DNA from: Myxocyprinus asiaticus
Taxonomy: Eukaryota; Chordata; Actinopteri; Cypriniformes; Catostomidae
Assembly (NCBI RefSeq): GCF_019703515.2
Contig: NC_059351.1
Span: 15,317,501-15,381,500, forward strand
Reading direction: 5' to 3'
DNA: 64,000 nucleotides
The notes under the pieces are model-generated. The model made no database searches, had not been told where the DNA came from, and saw only the letters and a list, made by a program, of their open reading frames with translations. Positions 23,917-34,934 of the stretch are shown here, one piece after another (within the stretch, counting starts at the first letter, position 1; each line of letters opens with the position of its first letter). Position numbers and translations under genes: made by a program.

Positions 23917-24183
23917 GCAGGCCCAGACGAAAACTGCAGATTTATGCAGAATTGCAGTATCTGTAATTTACAAAATTTACACATTCATCACCACTTGCAT
24001 GTTTTTAAATACATATTTTGGCTAATTTAATGACTCTTTCAGTTACAAACAAGAGTGTAGTACTCTCAGCTCTATTTAACACATTTTACTATGTTAAAAT
24101 CTCTTCTGCAAAATTCCGGAGATTTTCCTTCAAAATTTGCACAGAAAATGTGAAAAAAGTCTGCAGATTCCATCTGGGCCTGC
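23917..24183. repeat. Short inverted-repeat element (CAGGCCCAGA ends) with TGATCT duplication
   Basis: The ends gcaggcccagacgaaaactg and the inverse (ctgcagattccatctgggcc) enclose 267 bp, flanked on both sides by tgatct (23911-23916 and 24184-24189). This fits a small non-autonomous DNA element; a 6-bp duplication (or part of an 8-bp one) is inferred. Confidence 0.6.
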
Positions 24184-25152
24184 TGATCTGGAACGCTCTA
24201 CATAGGCGGCAACACAGCACACAAATAGTCCGCAAGGGAGACTTCTATATTAAAATATATTTCATTTTTTAATATATATATATATTTATACCATGGGTCT
24301 GTTGAATGCTTGATTCTGATTGGTTGACAGATGTTCTAAGGTGTGCAATTATTTTCCAGTAAACGCACGGCTATGAAGTAGTTCCATGTATTGACCGCAT
24401 AAAGATTCCATATCACTTCGTCAAATTATTTCAGTTATTTCAAAGAGCCATACAGGCTACCACAGCAAAATAACCAATACATACAAAGATACTGGCTAAG
24501 TACATCGGATAAGAATGACAATGTCTATAATATCCTAAATTTATTTCAACTTCGGTTGAAAACACACATACATATATGCATTACGCACACACTTACTCGC
24601 GAACGCTAACAGAGCCGTCATGTCAGTGCACACCTGCATCTCAGTTGGGTTGAAAACAGTTGTTAAGGTTTACAAAGGTAAAGCTATATACAAAAATGGC
24701 AACATTCGCTGCTGTTTAGAAGTGTGCTTAAACTTCCATCTTGGCGATTTTGAAGCAATGTTACTTCTGAAGAAAGTTGCAACATATAAAGGTAATCCCA
24801 CAAGCGATCTCTCTCAGTTTCTGAATTTCCATCTTTCGCTCACTCACACACAAACTCACACACAAATGCACACACACATGCACAAACTAACTACCTTGTT
24901 ACTCCAGTAAGTGCTTCAGTAAAGCAGCGCAAGCCTCGCAATCCTCCGTTGCTAGATCTAAAGTGGCATTTTCGAACTAGCAATGAAGGCTCAGACTGTA
25001 TTCAGAGCAAGATGCTGAATCCGTGGTGGAAGAAAGTAGTTCCAATCACAAGAGCGTTTTAGGGATGAAAACCAGAAAATGTCTTGAGATAAAACTCTGA
25101 ACCATGTCTTAAGCTGTGGTAACCGTGGTATAAACAGAATAATTTACTCCGG

Positions 25153-25259
25153 CCCGTTGAATTATTGAAAAGTAATGCACACCCAGGGTGTAATGCAAAG
25201 CATCGTGGCTGCAATCAAACCTCAGGTGTGCATTATTTTTCAATAATTCAAAGGCCCGT
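25153..25259. repeat. Inverted repeat (hairpin) just upstream of the gypsy element
   Basis: The arm cgttgaattattgaaaagta plus atgcacaccc pairs with ggtgtgcat plus tatttttcaataattcaaag over about 35 bp each. It probably belongs to the repeat spanning 24290-25270 (starting ataccatgggtctgttgaat), into whose right end the gypsy element inserted. Confidence 0.55.
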
Positions 25260-25276
25260 CGTCAATTATTCCTTAC

Positions 25277-25610
25277 TGTCATGCCCTCATCAGCCTCTGC
25301 TCCCTCAATTCCATCTCACTCTCCTGAGTACTAATTACGTACACCTGTTCTCCATCAAGCCATCATCTGGAACACTATAAAGTCTCACCACAGTCTCATA
25401 CTCTTTGTCTAGTCTCGTTTGGACCTCACCTTGTGTGTTCAGCTCTTCTCCAAGTGTTCTACTTGTGAGTTATTGATCTGTTGGATAAATATACCTCTGT
25501 TACTTACTAGTTTGATTTAACCTGTGTCATTCCCATGTTTTCTTTGTTCTATCTTTGAGTTGGTTAATAAACTGCATCTAGGTTCAAAACATTGTCTTAG
25601 CTGCATAACA
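25277..25610 (+). repeat. 5' LTR of gypsy element
   Basis: 334 bp, tgtcatgccctcatcagcct to gctgcataaca. It contains a TATA box candidate in aacactataaagtctc near 25375. Compared by eye with the 3' LTR it shows about 16 substitutions and two small indels, roughly 5 percent divergence. Confidence 0.93.
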
Positions 25611-25639
25611 GAAGACTAGACCTTGCTTCAGCCCCGGTT

Positions 25640-26065
25640 GTGCCCATTTCTGATCCACCGCTTCCCTTTGCTCTATATCCCAAGAACATCTGTCCTCTGG
25701 CTCCACCAAAGAGTTATTCTGGTGATGCGGAGGAGTGCAGCAGCTTCCTTCTCCAATGTTTGCTGGCGTATGAGTTGCAACCCCAATGCTTCCCTATGGA
25801 TCACTTGAAGATCGCTTACATTATCTCGCTTCTCTCCGGAAAAGCTCTTCAATGGGGAAATGGCATTTGGACTCAGGGAGGTCCCGTTACACAGTCCATC
25901 GACGCCTTGACAGCCCATTTCCACGAGGTTTTCAAGTCTGATTCTGGAGTCTCCTATGCCAGTGAACAAGTGAACCGTTTTCAACAAGGAAAACTATCGG
26001 TTGCCTATTACGCCCTACGCTTCCGCATGCTTCCTGCCCACTCGTCCTTCTTCCTCAAAGCCCAT
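25640..26065 (+). pseudogene. Gypsy gag fragment
   Basis: The open segment has the gag capsid pattern: YSGDAEECSSFLLQCLLAYE, QPQCFPMDHLKIAYIISLLS and GKALQWGNGIWTQ. It ends after [14 protein letters not shown], where sequence jumps to pre-RT sequence in another frame. No CCHC zinc knuckle or protease (DSG) motif is seen, so a deletion at about 26060 is inferred. Confidence 0.8.
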
Positions 26066-26089
26066 CTGTTGCTTGGCCACTTCAGTTGA

Positions 26090-26894
26090 AAGTCCTCGCA
26101 TTTCGACAGACACCTCCATCCCTTCTGTCTACCAAGACTATCTGCAAGTTTTCAGTGCACAAAGGGCCTCCCAACTTCCTCCACACTGTCCCTGGGACTG
26201 CGCCATAGATCTTCTCCCGGGCTCACCTCTTCCTAGAAGCAAAATGTATCCCTTATCATTTCCAGAGCAAAGAGCGATGGAGCAGAACGTGGAGGAAGCC
26301 CTGAAACAGGGCTATATTCGCCCATCTACTTCTCCGGCAACCTCAAGTTTTTTCTTTGTAGCCAAAAAGAATGGAGGTCCATGTATTGACTACCGTGCTC
26401 TATATAGTATCACCGTGAAGTTCCCTTACCCATTGCCTCTGGTTCCAGCTGCCCTAGAACTTCTCAGGGGGGCCAACATCTTCACAAAACTCGATCTTCG
26501 TAGTGCTTACAATCCAATCCGTATCTGTGAGGGTGACAAGTGGAAGACCGCGTTCATCACCTGCAGCGGCCACTATGAATATCAGGTTGTGCCGTATGGC
26601 CTGGTCAATGCCCCGTCTGTCTTTCAATCTTACATGAACGAGATCTTCCGAGATGTTCTCCACCGTTTTGTTCTGGTTTACATCAATGACATACTCATTA
26701 ACTCAACGTCCATAGATGAACACATCCATCAAATAAGACTCATTCTACAATGCCACAGTGATCACAGTCTGTACTTGAAAGCTGAGAAGTGCCTCTTCCA
26801 CCAGTCCTCCATTCAGTTCCTAGGATACATCATCAGCTCCAGCGGAGTTCAGATGGACACCTCCAAGGTACAAGCTGAAATGATTTGGCCCTAG
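26090..26894 (+). pseudogene. Gypsy reverse transcriptase, inactivated
   Basis: The open segment has [60 protein letters not shown] and [20 protein letters not shown], then [20 protein letters not shown] and [13 protein letters not shown]. This is a clear Ty3/gypsy RT. The YxDD box reads YIND: the first catalytic Asp is Asn. The frame stops at 26892-26894 within the connection to RNase H. Confidence 0.9.
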
Positions 26895-27630
26895 CCTACC
26901 ACCGTAAAAGAATTACAGAGGTTCCTCAGTTTTGCCAACTTCTATCAAAGGTTCATCCAGAACTTCAGCATGGTAGTCGCCCCTCTCACCAGTCTCCTCA
27001 GAGATAAACCCAAGATCCTCTCCTGGTCTCCACAAGCCACTAAAGCCTTCCAGCTTTTAAAGACTTCCTTCATGTCAGCGTCAATCCTCAAGCACCCCGA
27101 CCCCGATATTCCCTTTGTGGTCGAAGTTGATGCATCAACCCCGGGGTAAGGCCGTGCTCTCCCAACTTCAGGGTACTCCTCCCAAATTGTTTCCATGCAC
27201 ATTCTACTCCAAGAAGCTATCTCCAGCTGAGACGAATTATGATGTTGGAAACAGGGAACTACTGGCCATCAAGCTGGTGCTCGAGGAGTGGTGCCACTGG
27301 CTGGAAGGCGCTCGCCACCCATTCACTGTCATTACTGACACTGCAATCTCGAATACCTACAATCCGCAAAATGCCTCAACCCACGGCAAGCAAGATGGGC
27401 ACTATTCTTCACACGGTTTCATTTCACAGTCACCTATCGTCTTGGTTCAAAGAATACCAAAGCTGACACCCTTTCCCGGTTACACTCCCCTGACCAGACC
27501 ACATCTGCACTGGAACCCATACTCCCCCCTTCACTATTTGTCAGTCCTATACAGTGGGATATTGACCAGCGTATCACCCAAGCAGCTTCCTCACAATCAG
27601 CACCAGCAGCCTGTCCACCTGGTATGACCT
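26895..27630 (+). pseudogene. Gypsy RNase H region, frameshifted
   Basis: Translation in mixed frames gives [38 protein letters not shown] and [15 protein letters not shown], then in another frame [20 protein letters not shown] and [20 protein letters not shown]. These are the RT-RNase H connection and the RNase H of Ty3/gypsy elements. Several frameshifts break it. Confidence 0.82.
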
Positions 27631-28398
27631 ATGTTCCATCTGCACTCCGCACGACCCTCCTTAAGTGGCTCCACTATTCTCCTGGAACCTGGAATCTCCC
27701 ATACCCTTGATCTAATAAAGAATATGTATTGGTGGCCGCAGCTCATCTGGGATGTTACCGATTTCGTTCACTCCTGTCTAGACTGTGCCATGGCTAAAGT
27801 ACCCCGACACCTTCCAGCTGGCAAGCTTGTACCTCTTCCAGTCCTGCATCGTCCATGGTCCCACATTAGCGTGGACTTCATCACTGACCTTCCTCCTTCC
27901 CAGGGGTTCACTTGTGTCTTGGTAAATGTGGACCAGTTTTCTAAATTTTGCCAGCTGGTGCCCCTCAAGGGTCTTGACATGGCCATGAAAACTGCAGAGG
28001 TACTCTTCCAACATGTTTTCAGGAAATTTGGGATACCTGAAGATATAGTATCAGACAGGGGGCCCCAATTCATTTCAAGGGTATGGAAATCCTTCTTTAA
28101 CCATCTAGGTGTCTCAATTAGTCTCTCCTCAGGTTACAACCCTCAGTCCAATGGCCAGACGGAGAGAAAGATCCAGGAGATAGGTCAGTATCTCCGTAAC
28201 TACTATCATAACAACCAACAAGAGTGGAGCCGCTACCTACCCTGGGCTGAATATGCGCAGAACTCTCTCCGTCACCCATCCACTGGTCTTACCTCGTTTC
28301 AATGTGTCCTTGGCTATCAACCCCTGATGTTTCCCTGGTCTGTCATGCCCTCGTCAGTCTCTGCTCTCTCAATTCTATCTCACTCTCCTGAGTACTAA
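27631..28398 (+). pseudogene. Gypsy integrase, C-terminus lost into 3' LTR
   Basis: One open segment keeps the integrase zinc-binding half ([10 protein letters not shown]) and the DDE core: [17 protein letters not shown] (D), [20 protein letters not shown] (D) and [20 protein letters not shown] (E). After [10 protein letters not shown] the frame enters the 3' LTR and ends 18 codons later. The C-terminal DNA-binding part and the polypurine tract are deleted at 28340. Confidence 0.9.
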
Positions 28399-28664
28399 TT
28401 ATGTACACCTGTTCTCCATCAAGCCATCATCTAGAACACTCACCACAGTCTCATACTCTTTGTCTAGTCTCATTTGGACCTCACCATGTGTGTTCAGCTC
28501 TTCTCCAAGTGTTCTACTTGTGAGTTATTGATCTGTTGGATAAATATACCTCTGTTACTTACTAGTTTGATTTATCCCGTGTCATTCCCGTGTTTTCTTT
28601 TTCTAACTTTGATTTGGTTAATACACTGCATCTGGGTTCAAAACATTGTCTCAGCTGCATAACA
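28341..28664 (+). repeat. 3' LTR of gypsy element, TATA box deleted
   Basis: 324 bp. Relative to the 5' LTR it lacks 9 bp that hold the TATA motif (gaacact joins directly to caccacag) plus one further base. It ends ctgcataaca followed by the duplicated cttac. Confidence 0.93.
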
Positions 28665-28873
28665 CTTACATATATATTTTTCTTTCTTTTTTTTATATTG
28701 AAATCAGAGTGAGTTTATTATTGATTGAGAAGACATCTCAAACTGGCCTAATAGACTATCTGCCAATTAATTTGTCTGGCCCATATACCTTGCTCGTTGG
28801 ATATCGATAGTGCTATTGACCACAATCTACATAATGTAACCTATTTAAAAAATTATTAAAACTAGTGTACCAC

Positions 28874-29209
28874 CTCCTCAAAGTCTTCATCCTCTACCCC
28901 TTGTGTGGATGGTTCAGGGCATGTAATGTTTGGAGAGGATGGATAACCCCCATCTAATCTGCCATTACACTCCAAATATGGGCGTGGAACCTGCAGTAGC
29001 TCTGGTAAATCAAACGACCCGAGACATGAGACTCCGCCCAGACTGCCAGACTTGCTGGATTTTCCATCATCTGATTGGTTGTCATCCATGCTGTCCTGTC
29101 CCGCCCCTGACAGCAGCGACTCACGCTCTCCCGACTGAGCACATCTGATCAGACTGGGGGCGTTGCCAAGACTGTTCCAACTGGAGCATCGGCTTCCCCA
29201 AAGGCTGGA
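28874..29209 (-). CDS. cacna1i: cacna1i exon 13: II-III linker, distal part
   Basis: The 336-nt in-phase exon starts SSLWGSRCSSWNSLGNAPSL, then GERESLLSGAGQDSMDDNQS, KSSKSGSLGGVSCLGSFDLP, ELLQVPRPYLECNGRLDGG and an acidic end GVEDEDFEE. SSWNSL, ESLLS, DLPELLQVP and CNGR are conserved landmarks of the Cav3.3/Cav3.1 linkers. The donor could be GAG|GTGGTA (chosen, 28874) or three bases further (28871); both keep the frame. The gypsy element ends about 210 bp downstream in the next intron. Confidence 0.87.
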
Positions 29210-31499
29210 CTACAAAAGACACACACATGGTAGCTGATTATCATGGCATGCAACAAATGGCGTTATATGATAGAGTAATTAAAAATAAGCCACCAGAGGC
29301 CATGGTAAAATAACTAATGCACAGCATTGAGTGGCTTGTATAAAATGGCAGAAACAGCAAAATGATAAAAGACCCCGATGTTCAATAAATAATTACACTT
29401 ATTAATAACAATTAAACAAAGTTAAAATGTAAGCTAAAAAGTTATTTCAAGGCTGTTAATAGTGTGGAAGTATTCTGTAGCAACTTCTGTGCAAAAATAT
29501 AGAATTCAATTGATCGTCTATTTTACAACAGCTTCAAAAGTGTCTTATTTTATAGCTGGAACTATTAATTTTATAAAGTGTTTGTAAAAAACAACCTACA
29601 AGTCTAATGAGATACAAATAGGGCACAATAAAGCACAAACTCACAAAAAGTGATAATTCTAATATGATTTTTAAAATTAAAATATTAATTTAAAGAGAAA
29701 TTGAATTTGAAATAAAATAGTTCTATATACTATGGACATACTGTAACTTGTGTGAACTACATAGGGCCCAACAGCAAACCCGCAGCTTGTGAGTAAAAGT
29801 AGCAAAGTGATGCGACACTGGTTTTTTTTTTTTTTGTTTGTTTTTTTACATCTAGTTATATCAAAGTGCATTTTTTAAGAAGACACAACTAAATTGTCCA
29901 GTCAGCTTAACATATTAGGTTGTTGTGATTATATCAACTTGTACTTAAGTTGAATCAACAAGTGTATTTGTCATCTCAACTCGCTTAACAAAGTTGTCTG
30001 AACAAAGACTTGCCAGCTCCCAGCATTCATTGCAGCATGAATAAATAATGAGGTTAGTGTAGTAGGCTTATTTTTTACTATTTGCAGACTTTATCTGTGC
30101 TGCTGTTGTAGTTTTTGTCATCACTGTTGATTAATAGTTGTGTGGTGATTTTAAGAGCTCATCTTTTACTTGATATTTGTTGAGTATCACCATTACTGAG
30201 GTTTGTGTATCAAGTGTTGACATCTATATGTGGCTCCAAATCAAGGCATTATGTGTGTGGTCTGTGTCTCTCAAGAAGAGACCATCCTGCGGTGCAAAAC
30301 TTGCAGGGTTTACTTGACAATTAAAGAGGTTATAACATGAGGAATCAAATTTTCATTGATCTTATGACATATAAGATGTCATTGAACTGAAAACATCCTC
30401 CTTAATAGAAAAAGAGCATTTATTTAAACCAGACTCTAGGAACGTCCCGTTTAGAATATGTGGAACTTGTGCCATCACAAGGACTAAACACATCTGCATA
30501 GGACTGCCTCCAGCAAGACATCAACTCCTATTTTTCCATCATTGCACCCTTGGCCCCACCCACTGGAGCTCAGACAGTCAGTCGCAGGTGAAGAGGACAG
30601 ACAGGGCCTGTCATGGGAAATTCATCCAAAGGAGACTTACACAGGACACCTTCATGTGCCTATCTGAATTTAAATGTCTTTATATACCATAAACCTGCAC
30701 TATCATACATCTCGCGCCACTTTTAAAAGATGCGATGTCAAATTATTACTCTAAAAAAGAAACCCCCATCCTGTTTCATCTTGCTGTTTGCTCTCTTGTT
30801 GTTGTGCTGCTTTGAAGGCGTCCTGGACCATTTTGGCACCCATCTGTGCTAATTTTAATTGTTAGTCTTTTGTTATGACATCTTTGATCTTTATGATGCG
30901 TTTCCGGTGATGTGCGCAGCATTTTAAGAGCGGTACAATTGCAACTTTTAAAAACGTGTCTCATTCTGCTGTGGCCACTGACTGGGAGAAACACATTCAG
31001 TTGTGTGTGTAAACAAACATGGAAGATGTGTGAGATGTCGCTCCTGTGAAGACCAGGCTCTCTGTTTTGGCCAGTTGAAACTGTTGAATCCAGTTGAAGC
31101 ACCCCAACATCACCGAGGATTGTATTACGTTTTGCGTATTCAGAACATTTCAGAGTGGACTGCTTGTGAACCAGTCACGATATGATTCAAGCTTTGCAAA
31201 GGAACTGTTATTGAAAGATGGGGCAGTTAAAACACTATTGGACTGCAAAACTGTAAGTAAACAATTTCATTCATGAATATTTCATATGTCATGACTGCTT
31301 GTTTATGGTGCTGCTTGATTAAAATGTTTAATATATTCAGATGACATGTGTTGGGTGTACATTGTGTTAAACTGAAATGTAGTTTTATAATGTTGTGTGG
31401 AACTTGTTCATTTTCTTCGGACTGAGTTTCAAATATGGCTGAATTTGAGGGGCTGCACAATGCCAATCATAACAGTGGGCATTTACACTGAAGTCTTAA

Positions 31500-31675
31500 A
31501 GGGCCAGAGAGCTTGAACCCAAGTTTTTCAGACAGAGAGCCAGAGACAATTATTACATATGACTAAATAATGACTGTTTTGGCGCAGAAAAAACTATACT
31601 AACATGATAAACGGACCTCAGGGAATATAATACAATTATTTTAAAGAAGAGCTTGTCATGAACCCTTTAAATTTG
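31500..31675. repeat. Direct repeat, copy 1 (of pair with 32015-32180)
   Basis: Shared stretches are gggccagagag/gggtcagagag, ggcgcagaaaaaact/ggcacagaaaaaaact and atgataaacggacctcaggg/ttataaatggacctcaggg. Two diverged copies of one interspersed repeat lie about 515 bp apart. Confidence 0.6.
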
Positions 31676-32014
31676 GTTCACTGCACACTAACTTTACAGC
31701 AGCAGGATCTAAAGTGAAGTTGTTTTAACAACATCCAATTTAAGTTAAGCTAAATAGACTGATTAAGTTTAGCGAAGTAATCAGAAGTTTTCACAACTAC
31801 ATTCAATCAGTTCAGATTACTTTTTAATTTGTGAGATAAACGTATCAAATTAAGTCAGTTGAACTAAAAAAAAAACATGCAAAAAAAAAAAAAAGCACTA
31901 AATATAATCAGTTGACTCAACAAAACATTTTTTACCATGTACTCATTTCATATGCAAAGATAACATTTACATACTGTAGAAGTCTTAAAGGCATAGAAGC
32001 AAAAAAGTGCTGTT

Positions 32015-32180
32015 CAATAAGGGTCAGAGAGAGGGTGGAAAATGGTCATGAAAACTAATTTCCCATTGTTTTTGGCACAGAAAAAAACTTGCCAAATATT
32101 ATAAATGGACCTCAGGGAGAAAAATAAAATGATTGAAAAAAAATGTATATGCTATAATACTGTATGACTCCTTTAAACTC
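32015..32180. repeat. Direct repeat, copy 2
   Basis: Partner of 31500-31675; see that entry. It ends near tatgactcctttaaactc, which resembles gtcatgaaccctttaaattt in copy 1. Confidence 0.6.
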
Positions 32181-32759
32181 TATTTAACTTGCTTTGAAAA
32201 TACTTGTATTTGTGTGGGTCAGGGACGCCAGAACCACTTTTAGCCCACATCTTCGTCGGGTGAAAGTAAAATCTGTAACCTATCTCTGATGGCTCGAATT
32301 AAAAGCAAACTTCCTATAAAGGCTATATTTCGCTAAAGTTTTAGCACCTCATATTATTTCAAACAGACAAAAATGCCTTTAAATATGTGAGGAATTCAGA
32401 CAACGTGTGGTGCTGAATCGCTACGTATCTAACATTTAAAAGCAAACTTGGAGTTTGAGATAATGTCTTCTGGCAGCAGTAAGGATGAAATTATGAAATA
32501 AATTATGACAAATGTTAATTTGTGTTTGCAAGTTGAGTGAAAACATCATTTAAATCACTGCTTTCAGGAGACTGAACTTGCATTTATATAGCAAAAAGCC
32601 AATCAATGCACTATTAATATTTCCAAAGATTTAAATACTCTAATTGTTTTAGTGCATTTTTTTCTAATCATATCTCAATCAATTATTACATTGTTGTTAA
32701 ATTGTTGTGTAGGGGACTACAGGTGTAAACCAACCCCTTCAGTTGTGTTTACCACTCAC

Positions 32760-32941
32760 CAGGGATCTCTGGTCATGGGGCTCAGTGGAGGTGTTGCTGT
32801 TGCGACGTGATTGGCTGTAGATGTGTGACACTTCAGTTCTGGTCGTGGCATTGGGTTGTGTGTGTGTCATGTGAGGTGGCATTGATGCCCGGGGTTCCAG
32901 GTATCCATTGGAGATGGGCATTAATGTCTGCATTTTCATTT
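32760..32941 (-). CDS. cacna1i: cacna1i exon 12: II-III linker
   Basis: The 182-nt exon joins exon 11 as G|AA and reads EMKMQTLMPISNGYLEPRAS, MPPHMTHTQPNATTRTEV, SHIYSQSRRNSNTSTEPHDQ, RSL. PISNGYLEP and DQRSL align with PMTPNGHLDP and YDQRSL of human Cav3.3. It is a disordered, Ser/Thr-rich cytoplasmic segment. The donor is CTG|GTGAGT. Confidence 0.88.
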
Positions 32942-33255
32942 CTGATCCAAATACCAACAAGAGGTCATACATCAAATAACAAAGCACACAAATAAGCACA
33001 GTTGACATTAAATAGTTTTTTGGAAGTCAACATGTGTGACATTCTATACTCCTTCTGAAATTATTTAGAAAATTATTCAATCATTATTACCTCATATTAA
33101 TTAAGAGACTACGTGCAATTTGTGTGCATTAAAAATAAATGTATAACACCACAGGACCATTTAAATTAAACTAATGAAGGGAAAAAAGTTTTTTTGAATA
33201 ATGTATAAGAAATGGTGACAAGCTACAGTACCAAAGACACTTCAAACATTCAAAT

Positions 33256-33256
<1 letters not shown>

Positions 33257-33295
<39 letters not shown>

Positions 33296-33321
33296 CACAC
33301 ACACACATACACACACCCACA
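33257..33321. repeat. CA/TG microsatellite abutting the exon 11 donor
   Basis: Plus-strand CA repeat with a few interruptions. On the sense strand it is a TG tract that begins within the donor GTGTGGGTGTGTG of exon 11. Confidence 0.95.
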
Positions 33322-33322
33322 C

Positions 33323-33407
33323 CTGAGTTCAGAAGTTCTCTCAATTTGTCCTCATCACCATAGTCAGACGACATGTCATCATCGCTGTCTGATCTGCTAG
33401 CATCACC
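33323..33407 (-). CDS. cacna1i: cacna1i exon 11: start of II-III linker
   Basis: The 85-nt exon encodes GDASRSDSDDDMSSDYGDED, KLRELLNS, an acidic Ser/Asp-rich linker aligned to GDANRSYSDEDQ...DKLQE of human Cav3.3. The donor CAG|GTGTGGG lies directly against a long TG tract (sense strand), which is unusual. Because the length is not a multiple of three, skipping would shift the frame. Confidence 0.88.
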
Positions 33408-33599
33408 CTGAGAGAGAGAAAGAGAGAAAGAATGAGAGAGATTTGACATTTCAAGGTGGAAATCCAGAATTCATAATAATGAACGGAGATTATGTTAACA
33501 CATACACCCCAGTACAAGGCCAGTAGTAATAAAAATCTATTTTAAACACAATTCTTTTTGATCTTTCAAGGGTCTCTAACTCTCTGCCTTCTTATTTTA

Positions 33600-34210
33600 T
33601 GGTTAGTTATCCAATTTTGGATTTCGCTCTTGTCCTATTTTCTGTCGAGTCATTGAACTTGCCCTGTTAGGCCACTCCCATACATTACTTCCATAACGTG
33701 ATGCATTTTCAAGTGAAACAGGATATTCAATAGGGGAAAAGCCATTTTCCACCATATGATAAATTTTGGTAAGAAACACCTTGAAATATAAGTAATTTTT
33801 CAGCAAAAATGTTGACATCAGTTGTGCGCTCATGAGCACTATGAGCTTCTCTCATGTACTCATGAACGCACAACGGACGTCAAGATTTTCAAAAAAAAAA
33901 AAAAAAAGAAAGAAAAAAAATTTAATTACAGGGTATTTCCCACCAAAACCTATCATATGTCTTCCAAAGACTTGGAATATGATCCACAAGCCGCATTAAA
34001 TACTTTTATGACACTTCTGGGTCTTTATTTTTGGGATTTCTATTCTGATACTTTTAAGCTTTACAATGAAGCACTATCCACTACCAATTTAAAAACTGGC
34101 TATTATATTAATTTAAACATCTAATTTTATGTTCTGCAAAAGAAAGAAGGTCATATGGGTTTGGAACAACATGAGAGTGAGTAAATTATGACAGATACTG
34201 GAAAAGTGGG
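33600..34210. repeat. MITE-like sequence with two imperfect inverted arms
   Basis: Motifs such as ccaccatatgataaattttg and accaaaacctatcatatgtc are imperfect inverses around a run of A (33892-33920). The right end ggtttggaacaacatgagag resembles family A ends. Confidence 0.4.
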
Positions 34211-34934
34211 ACAATTTGGATTGTTTTTTACAACAAAATCTCCTTTTGGTATTATTAGAAAGACAGAAATAGGAAATAGGCAGAATGAAGCAAAGAGGGT
34301 TTGAATCAGAATCGCTGAAATTCAGCAGAGTAACAACTGGATAAGTGTGTGTGTATGTGTACTCATGTATTGTTTGAGAAGGTAAAGTGTCCAGTGTCTA
34401 TGTGTGTGATATTATCTAGCAGACAAGAGAGAGAGGGAGAGAGAGAGAGAGAGATAAAAGACAGAACAACAGAAAGGTTTGAGTGAAAGTGTTTTCCTAT
34501 CAAACACATAGTCACCCCAGCTGCAATCAGGCTCTGCGCCAATGTGTGTGCTTATACACTACAGATGAGTCTAATCTACATGAAAATTACACACACAAAC
34601 CAAACATACACAGATCCGCACAATCAATCTCTTTGATGTGACACAAAATAAATAAATAAATAAAAGAAACAGGAACACGCTATTCTTTATTTCTATGTTC
34701 ACTAATGGAAATCCCTTATTCAAGGCATACATAATAGCTACAGTGCTATGCAGTGCAATAATTGTGTTACAATGCTATAATTCCAGTTCTCTGATAGCGC
34801 CTTACTCTTAACATGAAAATTTCCCTCTTGAAAACCTGGTTAAGTGCAATTTGGATGCATGTAATTCAGTCTTGTAGAGGATTTGCACTTATGTTGGAAG
34901 CCAAGAAGAGGAAATCGTTTCAGCTGTTAGTTTA

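Larger units (their letters stand above)
25277..28664 (+). mobile_element. Ty3/gypsy LTR retrotransposon, internally deleted
   Basis: Two LTRs (25277-25610 and 28341-28664) start tgtcatg and end cataaca, and the element is flanked by the same 5 bp, cttac (25272-25276 and 28665-28669). Between them lie gag, RT, RNase H and integrase remnants in Ty3/gypsy order. At 3.4 kb it is well short of the usual 5 kb or so: the zinc knuckle, protease and integrase C-terminus are missing. It lies in the 5.2-kb intron between exons 13 and 14, antisense to the channel gene. Confidence 0.94.
29210..32759. other. 3.5-kb intron between exons 12 and 13
   Basis: The intron is AT-rich. It holds a possible DNA-transposon relic (29880-31930) whose ends carry degenerate agttgaatcaac motifs, a direct repeat pair (31500-31675 and 32015-32180) and poly-A runs near 31870-31900. 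Open frames at 30776-31276 show no protein similarity that I recognise. Confidence 0.5.

Noticed and set aside
30776..31276. Possible small genes on both strands
   Set aside because: Overlapping short frames on opposite strands, low conservation signs, no splice-linked partner, and located in a repeat-like region.
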